This document shows positions 39,127-50,400 of a stretch of DNA of 64,000 nucleotides, in pieces. Location of the stretch: the NCBI RefSeq assembly GCF_028583425.1, contig NC_072793.1, positions 173,329,681-173,393,680 of the forward strand, in the 5' to 3' direction. The notes beneath the pieces are model-generated. The model was not told the origin of the DNA and did no database searches. It was given only the letters and a program-made list of their open reading frames with translations. The position numbers were made by a program, and so were the translations under genes. The DNA comes from Eublepharis macularius (taxonomy: Eukaryota; Chordata; Lepidosauria; Squamata; Eublepharidae). Position 1 is the stretch's first letter; the number at the start of each line of letters is the position of its first letter.

Positions 39127-40694
39127 CTTCCTCCCCAAACAGCCTCCACCTGCAGCTGCAGACCTCCTTTCCCCTCTGTCAGATTCTTCTGCAAAAGCAA
39201 GCACTGGACCTATGACCTGCTGCAAAGCCAATACTGATTTTTTTCTTAGTCATAGATTTTGGACAAGAGCATCTGAAGAGGCGAGCTCTGACTCACAAAA
39301 GCTCATGCTGGAATTGTGGGTGTCAGTAAATAAGGAGCTGGGCGGAGCAAATGAAGAAGCTCTTCAACACAGCAAGCAGAAATGATCTATTGTGCTCAAC
39401 AAATGTATTGCTAAACTATAAACTAGAGATCCCGGAAGCATTCGCCAACCAGAGAACACCAGCTGGGACCAGGAGGGGGGTGCCAATTTACAGATCTGAG
39501 ATGGAAATGGTGAAAATGGAACAGTCAAACAATTACAAGCAACGACGTATCCAGCACACCAATAAACCTGCACAGTTCTACCTACCTGTGAGTTTCTGTC
39601 CATTGGAGTGAGATTTGAGAGGAAAATAGGCTAGCAGAAAGGAAAGGGCCTGAAAGAATCATACGTTACTTGATCCTGAGGAAAGGAATGTCCCATCCAG
39701 AGGGGAGGGAGGCTTTCAAGTGAGGTCCACTCCACAGCGGGAATGACTCCAGAGGAGGAAGACAGTCCAAGCCAGAGAGGTTCAGTGATTTGGCAAGGAA
39801 TTCCAGGCACCTCCGGGGGATATTATTTTCACCCTGGCCACTGGCAGCCAAATCAGAGAGGCTTCTGGGAAGGGTATATATGAGGATCGCTGTGAGGGAA
39901 TCTATTCTTTGTAGACCATGGCTTGGTTTTTAATCCTGGATTTTAATGAACAGCTTTTAATCTTTTTTAATTTTTACAATGTTTTGTTTTTTTTAAGCCA
40001 CCTCAGGTAGGTTCCCTCGAGAGGCAGCATAAAAATTCTCTCAGTAAAGAAATAAATATATTTGTCATGCAAGAAAGCAAAGCCAGGCAGAGTTTTGTGG
40101 CTGATTTGAGAAACCCGAGCTGGACACGTGACTTTCTGGGAGCTAATTTGTTAAGAAAGGGTTGGATTGTCGCAGGAGTCCATGGTCCCAGGAAAGAGAC
40201 CGATTTCCAGAAGCCAAAGATCTTTCGTTAGCAAAAGCAAGGGAAGCGTGCCAAGCTGCAGCAGAGGGGAAAGGGGAACCCTCCAAAAATCCATGTTTGC
40301 TCTTCCAGAAAAACAAGAAGAAACCTGTGGCCATGTGGGAGTATGCCTGCACCACATCAACAGCAGGCTTATGGTAGGGATTAGAACACACAACAAAAGA
40401 GAGGCCTTTTTGCGGGAGTTTGCAGAAAGCAGAGGAAAACAGCAGACGGTACATGCCGTGTTAAGGGAAGAACCCAGCCCAGCCTCCAGTGAAAGGGAGG
40501 CGCCAGAAAGAAGCAGAAAAGCTCATTTGAAAGGGAATCCTCGGGTTAATAATCTTATAACCTATAAACTGTGCGTGATAAACTTACGTTATACAGTTGA
40601 TACTCAGTCCCCCACACCCCCAAATGCAGGACCCCTCTGGACCATTCCCCTTTCAAAAGCAGGGAGGTATTTTGCAAAGGAAATACTATTTTAC
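39127..40694 (-). other. Gene C first intron
   Basis: It aligns with 52289-53777 of gene D almost throughout. It includes a decayed GAGCTCTGACTCACAAAAGC repeat near 39285 and the gag fossil listed separately. Confidence 0.5.
40165..40560 (+). mobile_element. Ty3/Gypsy-like gag fossil in gene C upstream segment, broken
   Basis: This is the counterpart of 26700-27060: residues such as SLAKAREACQAA, FQKNKKKP and KRGHFA-like text remain on the plus strand. The copy is more decayed and has no ends. Confidence 0.45.
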
Positions 40695-40880
40695 CTGTTT
40701 AAAAATCCGCCAATGCCGCTGCCTCTCCACTTCACCCAATGGCTCTAAAAGGAAGTGACTGTGGCAAGTCAGGTGACTTTCTGTCTTCCGGCCTCTCTAG
40801 GAATGGAATCGGCTTCCCTTTAACCCTTGGATCGACTCCATGAAGCAGAAAGGATCCTCTCCGCAAGCAGAATCTGACCG
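40695..40880 (-). promoter_or_regulatory. Gene C 5' UTR exon and promoter region
   Basis: The donor TTTAAACAG|GTAAAA at 40695 is identical in gene D. The upstream block 40761-40816 contains CTTCCGG (an ETS-type CCGGAAG on the minus strand) next to a conserved TCTCTAGGAATGGAATCGGC. A promoter is inferred from conservation and position. Confidence 0.5.
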
Positions 40881-40899
40881 AGTAATAGCAATCAGACTT

Positions 40900-41165
40900 C
40901 AGGGGGAAGGGTTGTTAACATAGCCATCATTCAAGTTGATGCCTCAACTACAGAGGCTGAGGAGGAAAAAGTTGAAAACTTTTACACAAGTGTCCAAGAA
41001 GAAATTAATCATACACCTAAACAAGATATGCAAGACCAGAGGTGACTGGAATGCAAAAGTAGGAGACAAAGCAGAATCAAACATGGTTGGAAATTTTGGA
41101 CTAGGATCATGAAATGAAGCAGGAGAGCGACTCATAGAACTTTGTGAAGCCAACAACTAGTTCAT
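40900..41165 (+). mobile_element. BovB/RTE endonuclease fragment
   Basis: The sequence translates to IIQVDASTTEAEEEKVENFY-like text, then GDWNAKVGDKAESNMV and NEAGERLIELCEANN, the RTE apurinic endonuclease GDxN region. It is a dead fragment shared with 53945-54255. Confidence 0.75.
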
Positions 41166-41604
41166 TGCTAAGAAGTTCAAATTTATTCAAGTTTAACAGC
41201 CCGTAGGCTGTTAATTCCTAAACTATGAAAATTAGGAGTTAAAAATCACAGAAAAACAAGTTTGCCACGTCCACAATGTAGCTTAATCTTGAAGAGTCAG
41301 GGAGGGCTGAGGAGTACTTCAGTAGCCCTTTCCTAAGAAATTTCTCTCTGGCTGTTGCATACGTTGGGCAGCAGAAAAAGTATGGGACAATGAATCAATC
41401 GCTGCCAAAGGACGGTCACTAAAGCGCTGAGGTGTCTTAAGGAAGCAGCCCTTCATCTGGACTGTTAGCAGCGCATTGCAACGTGTGATCGTGTATGACC
41501 GCCTCCATTTTGAAATGCCAGCCTATTAAGATAGTGTGGTGGATCAAACATAATTCCCTGATGGAGCCAGGAACATCTCCGTGCAGCATCTTTTTGGAGG
41601 CAAC
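41166..41604 (-). mobile_element. LINE reverse-transcriptase C-terminal tail fragment
   Basis: It aligns with 54256-54745. There the minus strand encodes a C-terminal tail with LNTLALSKLRRLYMVTRCNA and CDCPLAVVDLLSHTFFYCPK, a non-LTR element zinc-binding tail. Orientation is opposite to the BovB piece it abuts. Confidence 0.5.
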
Positions 41605-41760
41605 CCCAGTCCTGTTTAAGCTGCTTGCTTCTTCATACCCTGGTCTTCCTCGGTGGTCTTCCACCCAAATGACTAAAACCAGGGCACACCCTTCTTAGCT
41701 TCCAAGATCTGACGAGATCAGCCTAACCCGGACCATCAAAGCTAGGGAAGATGCATGATA
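41605..41760 (-). mobile_element. 5S-rRNA-derived SINE, antisense
   Basis: On the minus strand GATCTTGGAAGCTAAGAAGG, then CATTTGGGTGGAAGACCACC, are recognisable 5S-rRNA-derived words, as in the SINE at 4290. Confidence 0.65.
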
Positions 41761-42289
41761 TATAAAACACATATGAAAAAGTTCAGATACAAACTCATCA
41801 GAAAGATGTACAGAAGCTTATATGAGTTATGTAAACAGGCAGCACATAAGCATTAGCAAAGAAAACATGAGTCTAGTTATAAAAAAGTCCCCAGTAGAGG
41901 ACACACCCTATGGAGTGGGAAGATGTACCCACAAACCACTAAGCATTTTAAATACTTTTGAAACAAAAGAGGACTAGAAGATGTCTAGGAAGACACTGGT
42001 GGAAATCGCACACTGAATCTGATAGAGGGTGCTATGGAGCCCATTGGAAGACCTGTGAAGTGGCAGAGACAATGGCAAAGAAACGTTGTTTGCAAACATT
42101 GCATCACCTGCTTCACAACCATCCCGATAGTGGAAGGTATTTCAACACCTTCTGACTCCTAAATCTAAACCTTTCCCAGCTCAGAAATCGTCATTTAGAT
42201 GTGACACCCTTGCAAATTTTTTTGCTGACAAAATAGCACAAACATGCCAACCTGGATGCTAACAGGTGAGAAAGAAGAAATACTTAATG
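41761..42289 (+). mobile_element. L2-like LINE, 5' part of the pol remnant
   Basis: The end of this stretch translates to a LANFFADKIAQTCQ-like motif common upstream of L2/CR1 RTs. The earlier part is diverged. The element continues past the BovB insertion. Confidence 0.35.
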
Positions 42290-42850
42290 GACCATGTGCT
42301 GTCAAGTCACCTCTGACTTATGGTGATCCTATGAATAAAAGACCTCCAAAACATCCTGTCATTAACAGACTTGCTCAGATCCTGCAAACTGGAGGACGTG
42401 GCTTCTTTTGTTGAGTCAAGCCATCTTGTTTTAGGTCTTCCTTTTTTCCTACTGCCTTTCAGTTTTCCTAACATTATTGACTTTTCCAGAAAATCTTCTC
42501 TTCTCATGATGTGACCAAACTCTGATAGTCTCAGTTTTGTCATTTTAGCTTCTAGGGAGAATTCAGGCTTGATTTCATCTGATACCCACATATTTGTCTT
42601 TTTGGCCATCCGAGGTATCTGCAAAACTCACCTCCAGCACCACATTTCAAATGGATCAATTTTTTTCCTGTTGGCTTTATTCATCGTCCAACTTTAATAT
42701 CCATGCCAAGAAAACATTGTGATGCGATGTCCCCCCCCATGAGTCAGTAATGACTATGTGCTTGCACAGGGGACTATCTTTACCTTTATAGTAATGGGGA
42801 ATAGCATAGTTTGGATTATGTTGATCTTGGTTCCCAGAGAGACAACTTTA
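42290..42850 (-). mobile_element. BovB/RTE LINE 3' part, antisense
   Basis: The minus strand encodes MQIPRMAKKTNMWVSDEIKP, EFSLEAKMTKLRLSEFGHIM, RREDFLEKSIMLGKLKGSRK and KGRPKTRWLDS, ending near RSFIHR. It is better preserved than the copy at 30795. Confidence 0.85.
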
Positions 42851-43224
42851 TCTTTCACGATCTTTTTAAGCTTTTCCAGCTTATGGACCATATTGACCTA
42901 ATTACAATGATGGATCCTGGCATCTGTGAAGTTCACCTCTTGTGCAATGGATCCTTGCCCATCTTGGCTGCTAAAACGATGTGCACACCACATAAATGAA
43001 TCCACGGTGTGCATAAGAAATTAGTCACTAACTCACTTGTCTAGGTAGTGAAATCGTTCACTACCTTCCCTTGGCTACTCAAAGAGGTGGTCCTCTTTCC
43101 CCTACTTTAAAAAAACCCTAAACAAAAATGATGTGGCCAGTTATTCCCCAGTCTCTAATCTGTGCTTTCTAGGTAAAGTGACTGAGAGAGCAGTAGCAGA
43201 CTCTCGGTCTTCCTGGGTCTGCAG
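42851..43224 (+). mobile_element. L2-like LINE RT fragment
   Basis: Text corresponding to SNLCFLGKVTERAVAD (the start of an L2 RT, NYRPISNLPFLGK-like) lies at 43145-43205. It is broken. Confidence 0.4.
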
Positions 43225-43785
43225 TGTACACTAGACAATAATAATGCCCTCTCATCGGTACTGGGAAGCAAACCTTTTCTTGATCACAGACAACACCTCA
43301 ACATTAAATAACTCCTCAATCACAACAACACACTTCCCAACACAAACACAGACTCTGGGACCAGGGCCCACAATGAACCAAGAGGCCAACTCTGCCCCCG
43401 GACAAACAGATCCGTCCCTTTGCAAAAGAATGGACAGACATAAACCTGATATTACTGACCTCGGAATAGCAGTTCTCAAGCAGAGAAACTTCAAAGGAAA
43501 ATTACTGTGCGAGATTGCTGAAACTGAGTTTATTTGCAAGTTTGAAACAATGGATTTTTCTCACATGACAGATGTTAATAGTCTGGACTTTGCGCCCCTG
43601 CTCTGTCAATATAATTATAACATGTTCCATAGCCAGCTTCCTTTCACTCTAATTTACAGTACCCTTCCCACCCTCTGCCTGGATTTTAAGGACTCCTTCC
43701 CTTTTCCACTCCTTGTATCCACTCCGACTCTGGAAAGTTCATACATTGGAAATCTAGTGGGTCTTTAAGGTAGTGCTGGACTTAA
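43225..43785 (+). mobile_element. Penelope-type 3' fragment
   Basis: It has an open plus-strand frame (43244-43768) with a Gly/Asn/Thr-rich start and KPDITDLGIAVLKQRNFKGK. It ends in TACATTGGAAATCTAGTGGG and TCTTTAAGGTAGTGCTGGAC, a terminal word close to that of the other Penelope-type repeats. The frame is probably an accident of retention. A related, rearranged piece is at 54760-55575. Confidence 0.35.
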
Positions 43786-44970
43786 GAAGGTGCTGGTGGC
43801 TTTACGTGATGACCTCCATCTGAAAGTAGAGAAAGGTGATGCTTCTTTGTTGCCCCTCCTGGATCTGTCCTCAGCCGTTGATACAGTAAACCATGACATT
43901 CTATTGAGGCATTTAGATGCAGAAGGATTATCAGGGGAAGTGCGCCTTGGACTGGTTTAAATTGCTGCTCATGGTTGTTGTTGGAGACCAGCTATCCTCA
44001 GTGTAGAAATAATCTTGTGGGGTTCCACAAGGCACAGTCTTTTTCCTCTCATTATTTCACCGCTATATAAAGCCTTTAGGAGAAATAATTTGTAACTACA
44101 GAACTGGACGCCATCAAAAGTAAACAAATTGAAACTGGACCCAGGCAACAGGGAGGAGATCCTGGTTGTGGAAAGCCGGAGATCACGAAGGACATTGTAC
44201 TCCCCACTTTCAATGTGGTTCAACTGACCCTTGCTGTAAAGTAGTGGGTTCAGATGCTACAGTAATTTCAGCATAGCTCTTGTATTAGCAGGAACACCAC
44301 TGAAATACATGCTGCAGCTATATATACACACAGCCCACCATCAAAACACACACCCTCAATTCAATTCAACCAATGGCAAACACCCAGTATTTTGAATCCC
44401 CATTCGTTAATCATTAGCCTGTAGGAGTATCCTGATTGGCCAGCTCAAAAAGCCCAGCCAATCTGAGTGTGGCTGCAAGGTGCCTAACAAAGGATCTTTG
44501 CTTGAAGATCCCAGTACACTACACCTGCAGCATTCATTAAGAGCCTAGATGTTATACTGGATCCAGTATGGCTGCTAGAGAAGCCATTTAATGGAGCTGC
44601 AAAGAACTCCTCAAACTTCAAACAGTTTAATCCGAAAGGTGGCCCCCTGCCTTGGCATGGCTGATTTGGCCACCTGGATCCGTTCCATGGTAACATTGAG
44701 ACTAGGCTGCTGTAATGCACTCCTCATAGGGCTCCCCTCTAAGTTATCTCAGAGACTCCAGTTGGTGCAGAACACCTCTGATTATTATTTGGAGCTAGGT
44801 AGAGCATGGTTATTACTCGCATTTTGCAGTCATTCAATTGGCTACTCATCAGTTACCGGACTCAGTTCAAGATATTTGCTATAACATGATCTTCATATGG
44901 TTTCATAGTCTTGGCCTCTCATATCTATGGGGCCACCTCTGTGATCGATTGCTCAAGAGAGCCTAAACAG
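43786..44970 (+). mobile_element. L2-like LINE RT (copy in unit 1)
   Basis: It encodes DDLHLKVEKGDASLLPLLDL, SSAVDTVNHDILLRHLDAEG, and later IRSMVTLRLGCCNALLIGLP. It pairs with 55576-56480. A fossil insertion at 44236-44520 interrupts it. It is a dead copy. Confidence 0.7.
44236..44520. mobile_element. Probable solo LTR fossil in the L2-like LINE
   Basis: It is absent from the paralogous LINE at about 56020. The edges are TGTAAAGTAGTGG and the complement of TGTAGTGTACTGG, with a TATATATA near 44319. The short flank CCTTGC/CCTGC is a possible target duplication. The family is unresolved. Confidence 0.4.
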
Positions 44971-44975
44971 CCTGG

Positions 44976-45165
44976 GCCATTTCCAGATGGCTTACCTTCA
45001 CCAGGGATGTCGCGCCTTGTTGCAGGGAAAATGCGAAATATCGCATTTCCTCGCACGAGTTTTGGGTGACGTCGCGCAAAACTCGCACGTGGAAATGCGA
45101 TATTTCACATTTTCCCTGCAACGAGGCGCGATGTACCAGGTGAAGGTAAGCCCTCTGGAAACGGC
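44976..45165. mobile_element. Palindromic MITE, copy 3 (190 bp, CCTGG/CCAGG-flanked)
   Basis: The arms begin GCCATTTCCAGATGGCTTAC and meet around GTGACGTCGCGC. The flanks are CCTGG (44971-44975) and CCAGG (45166-45170). The duplicated LINE at 56470-56485 has a single CCTGG with no insert, giving the empty site. Confidence 0.88.
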
Positions 45166-45302
45166 CCAGGTTGCAATGTGTCTTCCTTATTCCAATACCT
45201 GAAATGCTGAGGAGCAAGAAAAATTTGCCAGAAGAACCTTTCCTGGGTTCGAAGGTGGTCTCACTAACAAATAAACACCACTGCTGTAAAAATCTAGAAA
45301 CT

Positions 45303-45308
45303 TTTATT
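45303..45308 (-). terminator. Gene D polyadenylation signal (AATAAA)
   Basis: TTTATT on the plus strand gives AATAAA on the gene strand, about 600 bp after the stop. The same signal in the same context (GAATAACAGAAAGAATAAAG) is conserved at 56614-56619 for gene E. Confidence 0.5.
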
Positions 45309-45905
45309 GAATAACAGAAAGAATAAAGTTGTTAGCCAGTGTAATCTCAGCAGACCCTATAGCATTAAAATAACAAAGCTAGCTGGCTAAATAATACTTT
45401 CAGTACCTGGATTTTCTAATCGACATAAAGTCATTGGACTGTTACTCCTCTGCTTCGTGCCCCTCTCCAAGGTTATTCAGTTCTAGACCTCTAGACTCCC
45501 GTTGTACCATGTCTAATTATGGAACCAGGCCAGCCGTTTTTTTGTGCAAACACATCTGGTATAATTTTCTTGATGAAATCCAGGAACAGTTCTATATTTC
45601 TAGCTATATTCTTAACAATACAGTCACAGCTAACATACCTCACAGGGTAGGTGTGGTGCAATGGGAGACCACAACAAAGTGAGCCTCTTTTCTGTCGACT
45701 TTGGGGAGAAAGGAAACACATTTTGGATCCCTGTTGAAGAGGAAGACAGGTAGGGTTTCTCCTGTGTGGATGAACTGAGGGACAGAAAAAGTTCCATTCC
45801 CAAGAAAGCCATTTCCACACTCCAAATATATAGATGATTTCTCTTCTTCCTGGATTCTCTCATGGTAGCTAAGCTCTGTGTTATGGTTGAAGGTCTTTCC
45901 ACATG
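45309..45905 (-). other. Gene D 3' UTR with orphaned finger remnants
   Basis: 45996-45640 in another frame reads [20 protein letters not shown] and [16 protein letters not shown], counterparts of gene E's last fingers. They are out of frame after the 1-base loss near 45930. Confidence 0.7.
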
Positions 45906-47422
45906 TCAAATATCTATATGGTTTCTTCCCTTGTGGATACGTTGATGGACAGTAAGGTATGCGCTTCGAGCAAAACTCTTGCCACACTCCAAGCATTTAA
46001 ATGGTTTCTCCCCTGTGTGAATCTGTCGATGACGAGCAAGTCCTCCAATCAAAGCAAAGTTCCTGCCACACTCCAAGCATTTATATGGTTTCTCTCCTGT
46101 GTGAATCTGTCGATGACGAGCAAGTCCTCCAATCACAGCAAAGCTCCTGCCACACTCCAAGCATTTATATGGTTTCTCCCCTGTGTGGGTTCGTCGATGG
46201 GTAGTAAGATCTGTACTCCGAGCAAAACTCTTCTCACACTCAGAACACTTGTATGGTTTTTCCCCTGTGTGGATTCTTCGATGGATGGTAAAGTCTCTAC
46301 TCCAAGCAAAGCTCTTTTCACAAACAGAACATTTATATGGTTTCTCCCCCGTGTGGGTTCGTTGATGGGTATTAAGATCTGTATTCCAAGAAAAACTCTT
46401 TCCACACTCCAAGCATTTATATGGTTTCTCTCCTGTGTGGATTCGACAATGGACAGTAAGCTGTTTACTCTGAGCAAAGCTCTTACCACAATCCAAGCAT
46501 TTGTGAGGTTTCCACCCTGTATGAATGCTTCTGTGTTCCAAAAGGTGGTCCTTTCGAACAAAGGCCTTTCCACACTCCAAACATTGATATGGTTTCTCTC
46601 CTGTGTGAATTCTTTGATGCATGGTAAGCTTTGTCTTCTGAGCAAAGCTCTTTCCACATACCAAACACTTATATGGTTTCTCCCCTGTGTGGATTCGTTG
46701 ATGGATAGTAGCTTTTGAACTCTCAACAAAGCTCTTTCCACACTCAGAACATTTGTATGGTTTCTCTCCTGTGTGAATTCTTTGATGGACAGTAAGCTGT
46801 ATCTTCTGAGTGAATCTCTTTCCACACTCCAAACATGGGTATGGTTTCTCCCCTGTGTGGATTCGATGATGGACAGTAACATCGTTACTCCGAGCAAAGC
46901 TCTTACCACACTCTAAGCATTTATGAGGTTTCTGTCCGGTATGAACATGTTGGTGTTCCAAAAGGTGTCCCTTCCGAAGAAAGGCCTTTCCACACTCCAA
47001 ACATTGATATGGTCTCTCCCCTGTGTGGATTCGACGATGGACAGTAAAGTCTTTACGCCGAGCAAAGCTCTTACCACACTCTAAGCATTTATGAGGTTTC
47101 TGTCCTGTATGAATGTTTTTATGCTCCAAAAGGTGTCCCCTCCGAATATAGGCCTTTCCACACTCCAAACACTGATATGGTCTCTCCCTTGTGTGGATTC
47201 TCCAGTGTGTATCAAACTCTGATTTATATCTGAATGTTTTTCTACACACAGGACAACTGATCTGTCCTTGGTCTGGGGGGAAGTCCTGGGATTCAGCACC
47301 CTGAGAAGCAGAGGATTCACTCCCCCTCTTTTGGTCTGTTCCAGTGCGTCTTCTTTGCTGTTTCCCTTCCAGTGGAAGCTCTTGTGGTCCTCCCTTGAGC
47401 TTTTCCTGGGGACCATCAGGCT
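45906..47422 (-). CDS. Gene D zinc-finger exon (16 C2H2 fingers)
   Basis: It starts (E)[20 protein letters not shown] after TTTATTCCAG. Finger 1 is [10 protein letters not shown]...WRIH. A two-finger module, RxxHLLEH followed by [15 protein letters not shown], recurs as fingers 2-3, 4-5 and 9-10, with TGQKPH or TGWKPH linkers inside the module. Fingers 14 and 15 are near duplicates ([10 protein letters not shown]). Every finger has its C2H2 ligands. Confidence 0.93.
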
Positions 47423-50400
47423 CTGGAATAAAGAGAAAAGGTTCATAAGACCTTAAAGCAAAAGCGGAATCAAGGCAAGAAGGCCATTTATTGCTGTTCG
47501 TGATGATAGGACAGAAATCACTTAAAGAGGAGTCAAGCCCTGCCATGTATTATTCAGTGGTTGCTTTTTCATGTATGGTAATTTTGTCAGAGATAAGATG
47601 ATGCAGTGGAACCTCCATGTTTAGAGGCAGCATCTCTCTGAAGGCTGCTTGCCAGCAGGACAGTCCCAGAGAAAGACTCTGGCACTGTTTCTCTGCTTGC
47701 GAACCTTCCAGGGACTTTAGTTGGCTGTGGGAAATGGGAGGCTGGTCTAGAGGGACTTCTGGCAGATCTCTCACCTCACAAATGCTGTTTTGTGCAGCTT
47801 GAAAGAAGGGCAGGATAAGAGGCAAGAAATCACAGGAACCAACCAATAAAGGCCAGCCCTGTTGCTTCCAAACACATCACCTGCCTTGCACTGCATCACA
47901 TCCAAGGTCGAATGCCCTCTCTCGCCAAAGCTCCACTGGTAATCAGAAGAGATGTTACTAGTCTAGATGGACCAACTGGAGCAGCTTCAAGGGGTGGTGG
48001 TTCTTAAATTTAAGGACCTAAAGGACTCCTGGTTTGATTGCATGAAGTACTAAACGTCTCTCTCGCTTAAATGTAGGGAAACACAATGTTAGCCAGGATG
48101 CATAGTTTAAAAAGACAAGAGCCAGCGGAGATCATTCCTCAGAGGGTTTATTTATTTTATTTTTGTCTCCGCGAAGCCGAGGTGAAATTAAAAGAGACTT
48201 CAGGGAGGAAAAGATGAAATTAACAAACCCTTTGAGGAGTGATCTCCGCTAGCACTACCCTCGTGTAGAGAGGTGAAATCAGTTTAAAGGACATATCTCT
48301 TAAAACACATGCTTTGGGTGTCAGACTGTGGCTTGCTAAAAGTTGCAACCCAGCCCACCTCTTGCAATAAGACAAAAGTCCATTGATTTCAAAAGGCTTT
48401 ACTGAAGATAGTCAACCAATAGAGTACACATTCTAAGATACATTGATCTTAGCTGAACTGTAGAATTGTTACGAATGCCAAGCAAAGGATTAGGTACAGA
48501 ATAAGCAAGCAGTTCCCCTCAGGCCTCATCCTCCCCCACAGTTCTCAAAACAAACGGCCCAAGGGTGAGAAAAGGAAAGTTTCTCAAGGGCGGCAGGAAG
48601 GCGGAGGTACGTAGACGATAACAATCCCTCTCTCTCTGCCAGGCTCCCAGCAGCAGTCTTCCCACCTGCAAGAAGCACACTTGATATACTGACAAAGTTA
48701 AAATGGAGTCTCTTTGGCTTAAACACAATCAGAACCTGGCACTGGGCGTGTCCAGTCCTCTGGTCTTTCTGGAAGGATGTTATCACTCATGTTAATGTTG
48801 TATTAGAATATTCATTAATTTTTGAGGACATTTATATACTTTTTAACTATTTTCCTGTCTCCACGTCTTGGAGCCTAACCAGTGGTAAACAAAAATGGAT
48901 ATACTGTGTCCGTGCTGTAGCTAAAAGACTCTTATTACAGCATTAGAGAGAGAAATAAACACCTGCCATAGTTCAATCCATGTAATCCATAATTCTGTTC
49001 AATGGATTGGGGATCTGACAGCTTCATTAATATTTCAGCTCATGACATAGAGACAACTGCTGATGGACTTATTTGGAAACTTTTTATGTGTAGATCTACT
49101 ACAGTTGTCTTACTATTTCTATGAAGTTTCATTATTATTTTGTTATTTTATAAATGGGGCTTGAGAACTTGAGGGTTACCATCTGCCATACTGTTTCCTC
49201 CCGCTATAAAAGTCGGACTCTCAAGTCCTGCTCTTGGGTCCCTTACATAGGGGGATAGACAATCACTAGAGTTGGGGCCTTTTCAGTGCTGGCTCCTCAT
49301 CTGGGAAATGCCTCCCCCCTTGAACCTTGCCCTGAGTCTACCTTTCAACCTATCAACCACAAGGCCAAAATACTTCTTTTCAATCAAATTTCTGTCTTCA
49401 ATTTTTAGCTGTTCTGAGCTCTGCTTCTCTTCTTTCTACTGTTCTCTGGACATTTTTGAGACTAAACAGTGATTTGTTTATGCTGTTTCCTCTCGAGAAA
49501 TTTCTGTTTTCTGGTGGGAAAAGGTTAGCCAAAGTGGTCCTTATCCGCACACACCATTAAAGGTTTGCATCACACAAGAAAGTACATTCCAGCTGGTCTC
49601 ACTCTTTTTTGTCTGTTTCAGAAAAATGGATTTCTGTTTTATTGCAGCATGGAAATAGAAAGAGGTTTGGGAATGAGAAATCCTGTCAAGGCCCAAAGTG
49701 GAGAACAGGGGAGCAAAGGCACCTCTCCCTCTGAAGAGATCACCCCCCCCCCCCCCGCACCCAGCCCTCTCAGGATGGGAAAAGATGGTGATGGATCCTG
49801 AAAACCACGAACTCCTACTTACAACACGAAAATTCTTTTTAACGCTTATAAATCTGACTTCACTAGTTGACATTTTGTATCCCACCCTTGCTTGAGGGGA
49901 TTCAAAACAGCACTTTTCTCCAGCCTAGCACCTTCCTGATAGGACCTGCTCCTTCGATTTTCATAGCAGGTGGGCACAAAGGAATTCAGCAGGCAAAGCT
50001 CTTCTTGACATTAACTGAAACCTCCCGTGCTAAAATCCTGTTTTCTTGGTTTGTTCTTCAGGACTCTGCCACCTTGTTTTTCTACAAATGTGCACCACGC
50101 CTAAGCACACACTGCTGTAAGTATTAATGTAGTAGAATGAATAATGTAGTTAGAATGACCCTAAATCACCCCTTTGGGCCCCTCCCTCTCACATTTATCC
50201 TCCTCATGTCCAATAGCAGATTGTAATTTCCTTAGGCCAAGGAAATGTCTTCTTGGACACTGAGGGCCTAATACTAGTACTACTACTAGTACTAATACTA
50301 ACACTAACAGAATGCTAGTTTCCTCAGCTGAAAGGCCCTTGAGAAGGTCCAGTCAACATCTCATAAGCTGTTATGGAGGCCAATCCTTCTAGCTTCCCTG

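Noticed and set aside
43244-43768. 174-residue open frame as a new gene
   Set aside because: It lies between LINE fragments, ends in the common Penelope-type terminal word and has a disrupted, rearranged counterpart at 54746-55575.
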